In this document: piece after piece, positions 22,421-34,494 of the stretch | Position numbering within the stretch: the first letter of the stretch is position 1 | Layout: every line of letters begins with the position of its first letter | Source of the DNA: Cladocopium goreaui | Taxonomy: Eukaryota > Sar > Dinophyceae > Suessiales > Symbiodiniaceae | Length of the DNA: 64,000 nucleotides | NCBI GenBank assembly: GCA_947184155.2 | Contig: CAMXCT020002646.1 | Coordinates: forward strand, 124,001-188,000 | Direction of reading: 5' to 3' | The notes under the pieces: generated by a model | The model's input: the letters and a program-made list of their open reading frames with translations, nothing else | Database searches by the model: none | Told to the model about the DNA's origin: nothing | Made by a program: the position numbers and the translations under genes

Positions 22421-22980
22421 AGCCACTAGAGTTACAAAATCATGCTTTTGAATGGGATAGCCCGTATCTGAATAAAACCATGGTTGCTGCAGCATGTCCT
22501 ACATGGTCTTGTTCAATACAGTAATGGGTGCCGCTAGAATATGTTTCGTCAATGAATTTTCCCTATGAACAGTGCCCTTTGGAGATAGATACACTTTTGG
22601 ACAAACCTGGTAACCCAAACAACAAACCATACCAGAGATGAGCGGTCTTCGAACCATCCCCTTAGAATTCTATTGTTGGGTTAACCAAATGACCCGCTTC
22701 CCAAATGGGTGTTTCTCAATTTTGTGGTTTCCGACGATAAAACAAAAGCAATAAAAGCCTTCTGGTTTCCAACCGGTAGAAAAACAACGGCCAGAAAAGA
22801 AGAAAACATGTATCCCATTTTATGGTTTTCAATTATCACAAGGAAATGTTCAGAAAAATATATCAATGTTCCTTTCAATTTGGTTTGGAACAACTATCAC
22901 TAAGACTAATTCATTGACTTTTAGTTACGACCGGGGGTTTCCATGGCAAAGAATATTCGTGGTGATTCGAACCCCGTGAA

Positions 22981-23119
22981 TACCCTCTGGTAATTTAACA
23001 GTTTGCTATTGAAAATGGCCCAGTCGAAATAGTGAGTTTCCCAATAAGCATGGTGGATCTTTCCATAGTTTTTTGGTATGTTTACCGGAGGGTAACGTTT
23101 ACCCTCTGGTAAACATACC
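22981..23119. repeat. Family-1 element with duplicated right end
   Basis: A family-1 copy runs from TACCCTCTGGTAATTTAAC (22981) to TTTACCGGAGGGTAA (23094). A second left-type end follows at once (TTTACCCTCTGGTAAACATACC). Positions 23075-23119 therefore form a tight palindrome. Confidence 0.8.
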
Positions 23120-23460
23120 AGCACCTTCCTACGTAACTTAAATTTAAGTACATTGCAAATTTGTAGCATAAACCTGGTTGATTGGCAAACGTACCTGAAA
23201 ATCACTTCTCGAGCAAGAATCCTGAATTCGATCACTTTCTGAGATTTGGCTCTGGCTGTGGAGGCCAATGTGTGTGTGTAGTGTGGAAGGTAGCCAGGCC
23301 AAAGCAGCAGGTTCAACCTGGGCTGCGTGGCTTTCAAGGTCTGCCCGGCTTGGTTGGAGAAGGGATTAGAAGGGTCTGGTGCAGGAAGCCTATCTTGACC
23401 TAGAGAAATGATATGTACATACCACTGATAGCCCTTTGATCTCAATCCCTTTAGCCTCAG

Positions 23461-25548
23461 GGGATCTACTTGAGATAGCTCTAGAGAGTTATCCTTTGCT
23501 CTGGGCCATGGGGTCCCCGGTGGTTGATGAGTGGGAGAAATTGGACTACATCGTTTCAAGTGGCCAAAAAGGTGAGTTGGTACAGTTTGCCAACAGACCC
23601 CCCAAGACAGCTGCTCATGCTGGCGAAAACAAGCAAGTCCAGATCTTCAACCGCAGGGATGTAATCAACAATGCACCTATTCTGGGCCCCTTGATCTTGC
23701 ACATGGGCACCTAGGCTATATGATAGTGCTGTTTAGCTGTAGTGAATATTCCAATTATTCCAAATTCCAATTTGTAAACCTGGTGTCAATCACAACTCCT
23801 AGGTATGCGACCCACCATAGCGGATCTTCAGAGACTGGTCGATGAGTTCTTTTGGCGGGTCAGGCCCCGTGGAAAGGCTCCAGTGGAAAGCTACTTGATC
23901 AGCAGAATCTTCAATTTTCACTCCTATCTCCCATGAACTATGAACTCCCATGAACTATGAACTCCCATGAACTATGGGCAACACCACAATCAACATGGTA
24001 TTCATGTGGGGTTTTCTCATGAGGTTCGGTGGTCAAGATGCAAGCGTGGTCACTGCGCCAACTTGTTTCTCAATTTGGACGTGCTGCACGTCGCCCCCAT
24101 GTGCCAAGAGAGGCTGCAATGCGCAGTTTGTATGTTGCGGCAGATGTCCCTTTGCCAGAGGGTATCTTGATCAGATCTAATGAACCATATATTTTATATT
24201 TTTTCCAGTGCAGTATCTTAGCTAGTTCACTAGTGATAAGCAGGTGTCCCCCTTAGACATAAATATAGTGGTCCCTACTTATCCCCACGTCACCTAGGTA
24301 CTGAAATCAAGGAAGAAGCTACCTTTTCTGATGATGAGTGTGCTGGAGGTGAAGAAGAATTTGAAGAGGAAGAGCTGGATGATGACTGCGTTGTGGACCC
24401 AGAGATCCCAAAGGACCTGTGCCAGTCATCCATAACAAATATACTTGGAGATAACCTATATACCCATATTATATCCATTTTATATTATATACCCATATTA
24501 TATAACATACATACCCATAATATGTTCTTTTACCCCAGCCCTCTTCAGGTACTCTTCCACCACGGCCCTTGTCAGGACTTGGCATCCAAGCATGGCAGAC
24601 ACCTGGCACCAGCGGCTGGTGGAAAGGTGGCGGTGGAGATTCCATCATCTTCGGGTGACCCTGTGATGAAGGAACTGGTCCCTGTCGACAGTGTGAAGGT
24701 TTCCACATCATGTGATCTTCCCAAACCGAAAGGTGCTTCCAACATCCAGCCTTTGGTGATTCCATCCCGTGCCATGACTTTATCATAATTTCTATTATAT
24801 AGGATTTATATTTGTAAGTTTTGGGCTACAATAGGACTTATTGTGGGAATTTTTGGGACATGATTCAAACTGACGGCACCATGAAACTCAGGTGCTGCAG
24901 AAGATCCCCCTCTCAAGACTCCTTCGCCGAAAGGCATGGGTTACAAAAATGTCTTTATAAAATCATTTTCAAAACTTGTTACCCCCAAAGAACAATAGCC
25001 TCTCAGCCTCTCTGTCAAAGGATATTCATGCATGGATATGGGCCCCAGGTGTGCAACCAGCACTGATTACACCTCCCAAAGTTGACCGAGCCCACCATGG
25101 ACATGCTTTGGTAAAGCGTGAAGGGGCAGGCTTCATGTGTGAGGCTTGCTCAAGCATGGCATCGGATATGGAATCATTGTCGGCAATCCCATGTAACCCC
25201 TCTTCCGTGTTCCAATCGAAAGGGCTGAAGACCATCAATGATCGATTGAAGGAAGAGCATCTTCAGCTAGTGAAACTTCGGAAACTCAGGCTTATGGAGT
25301 TGGAGCTTGCCAGGCTTAAGCAACTGAAGGAACTGGCCAAGGGCACCTCCAATGTCCAGAGTCGTCTTCTTGCCACAGGCCCGGCCTCAGCAGCCAATGG
25401 ATAGGAATGGGGGATATCAAACCTGGGTTTTGGTTTTGATACATATACTTTGTATTCTAGTCAGCCGGATCCCTCTTCAGGTGTTGACAACCTGGAGACG
25501 CAGCCTATGGAGTACTCTGATGCGGTGGTAGCCACCACGATTTCAAAG
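23461..25548 (+). CDS. Lineage-specific giant gene, module 1: N-terminal exons
   Basis: The first recognised exon, 23461-23571, lies between TTAGCCTCAG and a textbook donor (AAAAAG|GTGAGT) and reads LLWAMGSPVVDEWEKLDYIV. Further exons are at 23803 to about 23930 (IADLQRLVDEFFWRVRPRGK), about 24029-24171 (RQLVSQFGRAARRPHVPREA), 24298 to about 24420 (acidic, EEEFEEEELDDD), 24549-24787 and 24892 to about 24990. 25049 to about 25340 has HHGHALVKREGAGFMCEACS and then a coiled coil from INDRLKEEHLQLVKLRKL, and 25481-25548 follows. All are plus strand and each starts after AG|G. The ATG has not been fixed. I believe this belongs to a multicopy family of predicted dinoflagellate proteins without known function; that recollection needs a database check. 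Confidence 0.5.
23930..23976. repeat. 17-bp tandem triplet
   Basis: CCCATGAACTATGAACT repeats at 23930, 23947 and 23964 (the last truncated) in an intron. Confidence 0.9.
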
Positions 25549-25745
25549 GTTGCCCAAATCGAGAAGGACCAGCTTACACACACACTATATATATATATGT
25601 AGATATATATATATATAATATGTGTGTATATAAATATAAAAAAATGTTTATATTAAAAAAAAAAAAAACTATCCAAGAGATTTTACCCTCTGGATCTTTT
25701 TGAGAAACTGTTATTCAACAGTGGTGGGCTGTGTCTTCTTTGTAG

Positions 25746-27092
25746 GGGAATTCTATCCATATGGCCAATGCCTGGCAGGACAAAGCTGAAGAGACTCATG
25801 CCGAACCAAAGCGATTTGCTAGCATGTGTGGGCAGGGTACTGCTTGGCTTCCTACTTTGAGGCTCACCCCCAACCTTGAGACTGAGACAGCTCCAGTTGA
25901 AAGGGCCCCAGTGTCCCAAGTGGGTGAAAAGGGGGAAGGGCAGGCAGGTGAAAAACATAGGGATGCAAAGGCAGAAGAAGAAGAAGCAAAGGTAAGGGAA
26001 GTGGCTGATGAGTCAGGGAAGGCAAAGCAGACTAGCAACGAGACTCAGGCAGAAGCAAAGGCAGACCAGACGACTAGCAATGAGACTGAGGCAGAAGGGA
26101 AGGCAAAAGAAACAGAAGTGAAGGCAGGAGAGACAGAAGTGACTGGCAATGAGAAAATTGACCATGCCGAGAAAAGTCAGGAGAGGACCGACAAGACTGA
26201 TGTTGGACAGGCTGCACAGAAGGAGAAAAATCAGGAGAACGAAGATAAGGTTGCTGACGAAGGTTCAGTGAAGGAGGAAGAAGATGTAGCAGCAGGTTCA
26301 AAAGAGTCAGACCATGATGACAAGACCAAGGTTGCGTCGAAGAGAAAGGGAAAGTCAGCAAAGACGAAGTCTAAGAAGACAGCTGGAGACAGAAAGAAGA
26401 AGAAGGCAGATAAGCTGGAAGAGGTAAAGGAGGAGTCTGCAGAAGCTATCCTAGCAGCTATCCAAAGACCAGGCTTTTTGGATGAGGTGAAGCCGATTTC
26501 CCCCAAGGACCAGGTCAAAGGAGCAAAGAAGAAGAAAGGTAAGAAGAACGAAGAAGCAGAATATGAGGAGGACAAGGAGGTAGATGGCGAGGAAGACGGC
26601 ACAGAAGAGACAGAGAAGAAGATCAAGAAGGCCAGAGGCCGACCTAGAAAAGACACACATGTTGAGAAGGTGAACAAAAAGGCAAAGACTCTTACTGAGG
26701 TTGAGAAGGAGCCAGAAGTTGAGAAGAAGGCCAGAGGAAAGAAGAAGGACAATGGGTCCAAGACTGCTGCAGAGAAGAAAAAGGAGATGAAGAAGCCAAA
26801 GGGCTCAGGCAAAGAGAAGGCAACTCCGAAGAGAAAGGCAGCAAAGGAAAGTTGCAAGACGGCTAAGAAGGCAAAGCAGGCAGAAGGACAGCAGGCACAT
26901 GTAGAGCAAGAGGAGCCAGAGGAACGAGAGGGAGCAGAGCCGGCAGTGGGCAGACCAAGGAGCCGAGATGTCGCAGCAGCGGAAGAGAAAAAGAAAAAGC
27001 TCTCGAGAAAATCTTCGGCCTACCATGTGGCGTTAAGGCGAGCAAAGCTCGCAGGCAAGAGTGAGAAGGAATGCAAAGAAGAAGCCAAGAAG
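25746..27092 (+). CDS. Giant gene, module 2: 449-codon Lys/Glu-rich exon
   Basis: The exon starts after TTCTTTGTAG (phase 0) and ends at AAG|GTGGGT after exactly 449 codons. Residues 1-60 are ordinary (MANAWQDKAEETHAEPKRFA). About 60-200 are Glu/Lys/Ala/Thr-rich with repeated EAEAKA- and GETEVT-like units. About 200-420 are strongly basic (KRKGKSAKTKSKK, AKKKKGKKNEEAE, KKARGRPRKDTH). An RGRPRK segment near 300 resembles an AT-hook core. The end is SRKSSAYHVALRRAKLAG. The tract is probably intrinsically disordered, nucleic-acid binding and nuclear. The opposite strand shows a long Ser/Phe/Leu frame that is only a shadow of the repeats. Confidence 0.65.
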
Positions 27093-27287
27093 GTGGGTCC
27101 AGTTGAATGGGAAAAAGGGTTGGGGGTTTGGACTACTTTCAAATCTGCAGTGCACCACTTTTACCCTGATTTATTGTACCCTTATATATACATATATATA
27201 ATATATATATACACACCCATTATATATATATGTACATATATAAATGACATTCCACAGCCTTGCCACTCATGTATCCATTGCTGCCAG

Positions 27288-27975
27288 GCCTACGCATCTA
27301 CGAACTGATCGAAGGGCTTGGATCCAATTGGACCCTCGTGTGGGGTTTTTTCGGGGAGTGGTGTCTGAAAGGACATGACCATTTCCATATCTCCTAGAGG
27401 AATGCCAAGGCTGAATCTGCACTGGCACCTAGGTTTTATGGCTCGGGGGAACCTTGCTTTTAGTGCAGGGACGCAATATGGTGTGACCATTGACCATTCA
27501 TCAACCAAGTCCAAGGTTTGAAAAAGTGCATACTGATGCTTCAAATGGGGGATAAACATAAAAACATGAAATATACAATCCTACAGGGTTCACCCGCATG
27601 CCAGGTCAAGCCATGGCGTGGAAATCTCGAGTCATGATGATGGCAGGTGCCTACTACCCCCTTGGCTCTGGGAGGGTGTGGGCCATCCAGTTTTTTGAGT
27701 GAGAACATACATACATATAGTTCACTAGAAAGACGGATATGCATACATGATCATACATGAATGGACACAAAATGATTTGTGAAAATAATGGGAATCCTGG
27801 TATGTCAGTGGTCTGAAGTGGACATTTAACCTATTCCACGCAGCTGTTTCTTCCCAAGGGCCCCCATTTCCATATATGAGATATGGAGAGGTTCCAAATG
27901 CTATCGGAGCCAAGCACTGCTTACAACTTAATGGAAATGGGTGCACCAAAAACTTTGGTTGCCGTCGTCATTTGA
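27288..27975 (+). CDS. Giant gene, module 3: four linker exons
   Basis: Exons are proposed at 27288 to about 27368 (RRAWIQLDPRVGFFRGVVSE), 27433-27515 (GFMARGNLAFSAGTQYGV), 27587 to about 27695 (TRMPGQAMAWKSRVMMMA) and 27859 to about 27970 (YMRYGEVPNAIGAKHC). Each follows a pyrimidine-rich AG|G acceptor. The frame of the first is not certain. No domain was recognised. Confidence 0.4.
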
Positions 27976-28036
27976 CTGCAATAAAAATGCATACATGCAT
28001 GCATGAAAAGGAAAATCCCTCTGCCCAAAAACTCAG

Positions 28037-29975
28037 GTATTGCTGCTTGGGTGGTGCACTGATTTCGAGAAGATTGGCCCCGTCAACCTCTTTGAGATCT
28101 TCAGCGGAGTTGCCAACACTACGAAACATTGGCAACTTGCAAACAATTATATATACGTACATGGTACTAGGTATAAAAGAGATCCCGTTGAATTAGATTA
28201 CAGGCCCAGTAGACAGAAAGATATACCGAGATGAATTCACTCATGGGAAACGAATCAAATTGGTACGTATCGATCAAGTATCTCACGTATCTCTTTCTAG
28301 TATAACTATCCCTATCTAGCCCTTCTAAACATCATATATGTATATGTCTATATACTCTAATTCTACATATATCTATCCATCCATCCATCTATCTATATCT
28401 ATCTACCTCTCTGTCGATCCATCCATCTATCGTATCTTAAGTTGATATAATATACATAAAAACATTTATATATATATATATGCACCTATATATCTTAACT
28501 ACATATATATCTACATGATATTACGTACCTTAATATCGCATATTCGATCTCAGCCTCCATGTCCCGCAGGCACAAGTCTGGCCTGAAATGTGCATCATTT
28601 GATTGCACTTACTCGGCTAAGACACCGTGCAATCCAATGGATTTTTTGCACCCAGCTGGTCTTCTGCACCTCGGCATGCATTAGAAGGTGAAAATCTGTT
28701 GGGTAGGGATCAGAAGTGGGGAAGATTGCTAGGGCTAGGGCCAGGGGGTCAACAAATGCAATCGCATGGAAGAGAATCGGGCATTATGGAAAACATGGCC
28801 AACAGTTGTCATGAGGCTATGCCTATGGGTGATTATGCAGGAGCTCCCCAATGCGATGAACCTTGTTGCCCCTGATTGCGGAAGCTGGGGCGTTCCATCA
28901 CGAGGGACATCTGGGCGGTGCTACCACAATTACCAGGGCATGACTGTCTTCAAATTTGTGTCCAATGGAAATCTTATGATTTCACGGTGTCTTGAATGTC
29001 AACAATTTCACATGTGGTCAGTTCGTTGTTAAATTAATATACTAATTCAATCCCATGATACATTCCTGCAACTAAGGCTCATATTGTGCTGTTTGGTGAT
29101 TTTGGCGCGAAGAGCCATCTTTGTATTGGAGAATCCTCAAGGGTCACTCATGTATCGTCACCATCGGTTTGAATACTTGGCCAACCTCGTTGCTTATGTC
29201 CTTCACTTAATTTGGGCTGAGGTGTTTTGATTTGAAATCAATATTGGCTACCAGCTACAAGTTATACCTGCTTCCAACAATTGGTGCCTGAGGTTTATCG
29301 TCAGCCATTCTGGCTGGGATTACTGGGTGCTGGCACGCCCAAGCGTTTGATAGCTTGGTCGAATGACAAGTTGATTTCAGCCCTAGACATGGGGAAACTG
29401 TGTCGTGAAAAGAAGAAAGCCCTTTGCAAGGGACCCAAAACCACCCGCTACTTGGCTCCACAAACCTAGATCGAATGCATGCATGCATGGACATGATCCA
29501 ATATTAATTGGTACTATATAATTTTTTCCTATGCCAGCCTAGGTCGCTATGTGGATTCCAGTGGCAGGGCCCGATTTGTTGGAGTGAAATCAGCCCTCAA
29601 AAAATCTCAGACCCTTGGTAGCAGGAAACAGATCTATATATAATTCATAGCGGCATTGCCAGCATACATTTAAAAACTTGGTTTGCTGACCAACTCAGGG
29701 AATATCCTACAGGATTTGGTAAGCGACTCCTTGAAGCCTACCATAAAGCCTGCTCTGAGCCTCCTCGCCAAGATCTTCGTCGCAAATTTGCCTTGGATGC
29801 CAAGATGACCGACAAGGAACTTTTTCGTGACTACCCATGTAACCCTGACCAATGGTTTGACGCTAAGCTACCAGAGGTGTTTTGGTATCTAGCAGGATCC
29901 CGATCCCTTCGAATCCCAGACAGTTGGGTGAATGTCATGGCTGACTTCAAGAAACAGCTGAATCAACGATGCGCC
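28037..29975 (+). CDS. Giant gene, module 4: methyltransferase-like block, seven exons
   Basis: Exons: 28037-28142, 28553 to about 28668, about 28775-29018, 29077-29200, 29293 to about 29453, 29543 to about 29609 and 29699 to about 29975. In order they encode PVNLFEIFSGVANTTKHW, then LKCASFDCTY and NPMDFLHPAG. Next come NLVAPDCGSWGVPSRGTS, VSNGNLMISRC, AIFVLENPQGSLMYRHHRFE, PKRLIAWSNDKLISALDMG, DSSGRARFVGVKSALKKSQ and EYPTGFGKRLLEAYHKA. The order follows DNA cytosine-C5 methyltransferases: motif I (FSGxGG-like), an acidic DxxY step, motif IV (PCxxFS-like, here PDCGSW) and motif VI (ENV-like, here ENP). The family glycines and the PPC proline pair are changed, so activity is doubtful. The assignment is inference from motif order. 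Confidence 0.5.
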
Positions 29976-30094
29976 CCTCAACTATATATATAGTACTTTT
30001 TCCCAACATTTGACATTGCCTTAAACCAGTAATGATTCTCCTATAGCTTTCCATGACAGCAAATATGAAATGGGATGTAGAGGTCCCATGGAAG

Positions 30095-30215
30095 ATTTGA
30101 AAACAGACTAGGGCACCAGGATGGAAACCAGACCGTAGCCCAGGTTGAACACAACGTTAACGAGCACAGTGCGGAAGCTTGAGGGGCCACCCTGGATTGA
30201 GGGCGGATGTTTGCA
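30095..30215 (-). other. Possible opposite-strand membrane-helix fragment
   Basis: Within the plus gene the minus strand reads GGPSSFRTVLVNVVFNLGYG, then LVSILVP and a stop. It looks like a hydrophobic helix and could be a gene remnant inserted in an intron. Next to it (30305-30355) is a short tandem repeat of GGCCGCAAATTTCC. Confidence 0.25.
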
Positions 30216-30485
30216 CAATATGTGCAATGCTTTCGACATGGGGTAAAAATGGCAAAAAGAAAACAGCTGTGAGGGTTTGCTGGTTTTTTCGTGCAGAAAT
30301 CAAAGTGCAAAACGGCCGCAAATTTCCACAAAATGGCCGCAAATTTCCGCAAAACGAGCGCAAATCCAAAAAGAGGTACATTCAGATTTTACCCATATAG
30401 CTTGTGGCTGGTAGTCTTGTGAGTGTGTAGGGGTTCTTCCAGTCATGATGTGCCAGTTCAAAATGAAATCATATACATTTTGCAG

Positions 30486-31605
30486 GATTTTGGCTAGAGG
30501 TCTTGTGACTTGTGCTTGCAGTCATAGATTTGCCATGCTGTCCCGTCAATGGAGCAGTAACACGTTGAAGTATGGGATTGACCTCCTGGAATCTCAATGT
30601 ACTGAACCCCCAACTCGCATCACTGACTTGGAAGAGATGATTCGAGCCATCTGGATCAATATACGTAATCAGATTGCAATGTTTTTTTTTTTAAATTGGG
30701 GCTTTGGGAGCTGTGTTGCCAATTAAGGTTCAAGAAGAACGCATTCGACGAATGCAGACCGAGATGGAGGACGAGTACCGGGCACCAACGGAACTGGAGA
30801 GTGACAGTCGTGGAGACCCAGGCTCAACATATCCCACACTCCACACACTATAGCTTGTATACATAGTAGACTTATATAAACACAATATTTTTTTGGCCTA
30901 CTGGATTTGAATCCCCACTTTAGGTCAACAAACACATACGAGGTGAAAATCACTTTGCGGAAGCTGATGGCTCCTTTATGGCTGGCAAGAAAGCTCAAGG
31001 ACTTGAACATTTGTCGGTCCCTGCTACACCACCACAGCCTACAGGGAGATCAGGGAGATCCACATCTATGGTCACTGAAGGGTCGGTTGAACAGCAGTAC
31101 TGGCAGGATGCCCAATCTAGGAACACTACTCCAGCTCCATCCCCAGCCGTAAGTATGGAGGGCACGGTTCCCACCAAGAAGACCACAGTTGCTTTGGGAG
31201 GGTCAATCAACAATCCTATCTTTGTGCAACGGGAGATCCTGGAAAAGAAGGGAACCCCCAAAGAGAACCATGACCGTGACCGATCCCCATCAGCTACAAC
31301 ACATCAAGTACGTGGTGTTCGCAATGAGAAGTTTGACAAATACTACCACCAGATTTTCGGCTGCAAGAAAACAATCCCATATATATATATATTATATTAC
31401 ATAATTAGATGTTGCTGCCCATTTCATGCAGATGCAACCTTGTAAAATTATAGGCTACTACACCCCTGGCTCGCTCAGGATGCGACGTTACTTTCGCCCA
31501 CGCAAAGATGGGAGCATGCAGGCTTCCAGTGAGGCCTTGCGCATGTGGCGCACCGAGTCTGGACGTTTTCTGGATTTAATCTTGGGTCACCATATTGATT
31601 GGGGT
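30486..31605 (+). CDS. Giant gene, module 5: linker exons
   Basis: 30486-30664 reads SRQWSSNTLKYGIDLLESQC and ends ATAC|GTAATC. 30728 to about 30819 reads VQEERIRRMQTEMEDEYRAP. 30924 to about 31350 is a long Ser/Thr/Pro-rich exon (FAEADGSFMAGKKAQGLE ... VRGVRNEKFDKYYHQ). 31454 to about 31605 reads YTPGSLRMRRYFRPRKDGSM and WRTESGRFLDLILG. All acceptors are AG|G. No known domain was recognised. Confidence 0.45.
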
Positions 31606-31847
31606 TAAATGGGGCTAACTGCACTTGATAAAAAATACCCCTGAAAAAGTAATAAAAACACTTATGACACCCGAAATCTATGTGATGAATAATTTATGCT
31701 ATGTCTATATATTATCCTTTCTCAGCCCAATGGAGCCATAGATCCTGTCAAATTGGGAAAAAAGGTGGATCCCATCAAATCAGCAAGGTCCTCCGTACAT
31801 TGCAGAGGTGCAAATTGTCTTGGGGTCTTCTTGATATCCCAACTTAG

Positions 31848-34248
31848 GTTCCAAGCTCAAAGAGATGTTGATGCAACATGGGAATTTCAGCGCAGTGGAA
31901 TGTGAAATCGTTCGCATCCAGAAGACCACCATGGACAATTCCAAGCAGGGTGGTTGGGTGACCCGTCACTTTCTCATCGGGGAAAAACATTGGACAAAGC
32001 TCAGCCCTAAGAATATACCATTGTGCATGCATATGCCAATGTTCCTTACTACCAGCATGTAGAACCAAACTAATACCACCAGCCCTTTATTAAGGCCGAT
32101 GGTGGATGCTGCAGTGGATTGGGCGAAGAACCGAAACCTTTGGAGGGTTAACCCCATTCATAAGGAGGAAGAGATCAAGATCGTTGTGGAAGACTTTTTC
32201 AAGTACACGGATCAGCAGGCTTATGAAACTTCCCAACGTGGAACTATGGAAATGGAGGACCCTTGCTAACAATTGCTAACTTCATGTTGATAAACAAAAC
32301 ATGTGTGTACATATTTGATTGATATATGTTGGTGAGTCCATCCCCAACCTGTCTTGTCAGTCTACCCTGCCTCCAGCTACTTCCCAGGATCCAGAGGGTG
32401 CTCTCCTGGAGAGTGGGGATTTGATCCCGGAACAGATGTCCAGGCTTCTTCCGGAAGTTGGGGATGATAAGACCCCGGAGGAAGAGGCACAGCCAGGTAC
32501 AGGGGCCAGTTTCCGGTTCCCCAGCTGCATTAATATATATATGTTATATAATTATTGTATAATTTCTTTATAAATATGTAATATATAGATATGATATTGA
32601 ATATATTGTACTGTTCAGGGTCTCCCTACTGCACGTATGCACGTTTGGATTTCATCTTATACCTAAGGTTGGTGTTCCCGACGCTCCAGCAGAATTCATC
32701 ACCCTTGAGCGTCATGACGGCTTTCATGGAAACTCTGGGGCGTAAGATTGACCAAGCAGATCGAGAGAAGGCTGGAATTTGTTTACCACGTGTACATAAC
32801 AACCAATACATTTCCCATTTTGTCTCAACATAACTTGTTATGCCCAGGACAGGTTGTTGCAAAAGAAGACTGAGAAAGCTGACCAGAATCATAGCTGATT
32901 AGATACCAATTTGATTTTCATATGTTTTCAGATATTCATATATATAGCATGAGTTAACATACATGACTTTGCCCTAGGATTGTGAAGTCTTTGGCCAACC
33001 TGATCGACCTGCTGAACAAGGGTTACGATAACCTTTCGAAACTCCAGGGTGAAGCGTTGACGGGCTCGTGTTCATCTTAGCTTGCCTAGACTTTATTAGA
33101 GCACCTGTAGTGTCCTGCATATGTCATATGTATATTAAACACTCCTCACATTGATACATGAGACTTAGGATTGAGGTTGGTGTCATCAAACAAGCCATGA
33201 ATGACATCACGAAGACCGATGTGGCCATGAACAATATTTTGCTCCGTGCCAGGCATGACCTATATATAGTACGAAAAGGCTTTTTCATGCATGATGTTCT
33301 TAAACCTCGAACACCTTCCAAGCCCTGCAGGAACATCAAAGGCAGCCAGCCTCAGCGTGCTGACACTGTGAAGGCCGCAAAGCCGAAGGCCTCACCCAAG
33401 GTGAAGGCAAAGGCCAAGGACAAAGTCCCCAGAGTCAGAAAGGGATCAAAGGCAAAGTCTAAGGCCCGTAAGACCCATCCAAAGACCGAAGCCGAAGGCG
33501 ATGATGAGTCTTGATTTTATTTTATGGCCAGGGAAATCTTGAAGCTATCGGGATCTTGAAACAGATCCATGGGTGTGCAAAGCATCTGTGTTGTTTTGAC
33601 ACAAGTGCAGCCAGTGACCAAACATGGGGAAACTTCGATGGTACAAAAAATGGATCTGTGTGCCAATGCTTGCGTGGTTGGCCTGAATCTACAGCTTCCC
33701 CAAAACAACTGTGAAATAATATTGGGATAAAAATCAGGAATTCTTCAAAGCACTTCCCCCCTCGCAGGTGCCTCGCAAATGGCGACAGTGGCAGCCAAAG
33801 ATGAAGCAATCTCGGAAGGTACCTTGGGCTGGGGTTTCTTTGAGACTGGTTCCATGGTCAGGTGGCTGGAATAGTATTTACAATGTGTCCACTTGTTTTA
33901 CTTTAATCTACATAACCCCATTGGTTAAAAAAACAATTTAAGGCTGTGAGTCCAACAGTTCAACATGGACTATATATTCCTGAGTGCACAAGCGCACACC
34001 CGTATTCTGTACATGCAGTATCCAGCTATTGACCAAATCTAATATCATGGATCTAATACATAACCCTTCTTAGGGGTGCAATCGATACAGTTGACCATAA
34101 TATAATATACAATCCAAATGGGGTATAGCTGTTTTGACCATCTGTACATTTATAGAACTGCACCCCCAAGTTCCTATTTTGCCGGCAGGTGATGATGGTG
34201 ACAGGTCGAGTGGAACACCATCAGATCTGGCTGATGAACTCTTGAGAG
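31848..34248 (+). CDS. Giant gene, module 6: GGWVTRHFL block, coiled coil, basic tract
   Basis: 31848 to about 31999 has HGNFSAVECEIVRI and GGWVTRHFLIGEKHWTK. 32095 to about 32267 has VDAAVDWAKNRNLWRVNP. 32361-32496 is acidic. 32668-32770 (GC donor), 32848-32886, 32978-33049 and 33169-33251 give a heptad-like coil (ETLGRKIDQADREK, IVKSLANLIDLLNKGYDNL, IKQAMNDITKTDVAMNNILL). 33331-33514 is Lys-rich and reaches a stop (AEGDDES). Beyond it, 33768-33818 (exactly 17 codons, VPRKWRQWQPKMKQSRK) and 34189-34248 have clean splice borders. So either the stop is avoided by an unrecognised donor or a second gene starts here. Both readings are open. Confidence 0.45.
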
Positions 34249-34494
34249 GTTTTGAGATTGGGGTTTCTTGGTCCCAGTTAATTTATTTTCCAGCGTTCAC
34301 TGAAGGGGGAATCAAAATATAATCATGGGTTCTTTTTTTCTGGACTCAAAACGTCCACACATATACACTTGCAAAAAAAATAGAGTCCCTATGTGATATG
34401 TATATATATATATGTATTACATATATATATATATATACATAAATATATACATATATATATATATATGACCTGCAGCCTACACCGGCCTCCTTAG

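Noticed and set aside
22955..22980. tRNA-like GGTTCGAATC on the minus strand
   Set aside because: The flanking bases cannot form the five-pair T stem, and no anticodon or acceptor arm follows.
22921..23559. 212-codon minus frame
   Set aside because: It crosses a family-1 element and a clear plus-strand exon with a GTGAGT donor, and its composition is not protein-like.
25681..25693. Family-1 terminus TTTTACCCTCTGG
   Set aside because: Only a dozen bases match and no partner end or interior follows; chance is likely.
26231..26857. 208-codon minus frame rich in Ser, Phe and Leu
   Set aside because: It is a shadow of the GAG/AAG-rich Lys/Glu exon on the plus strand.
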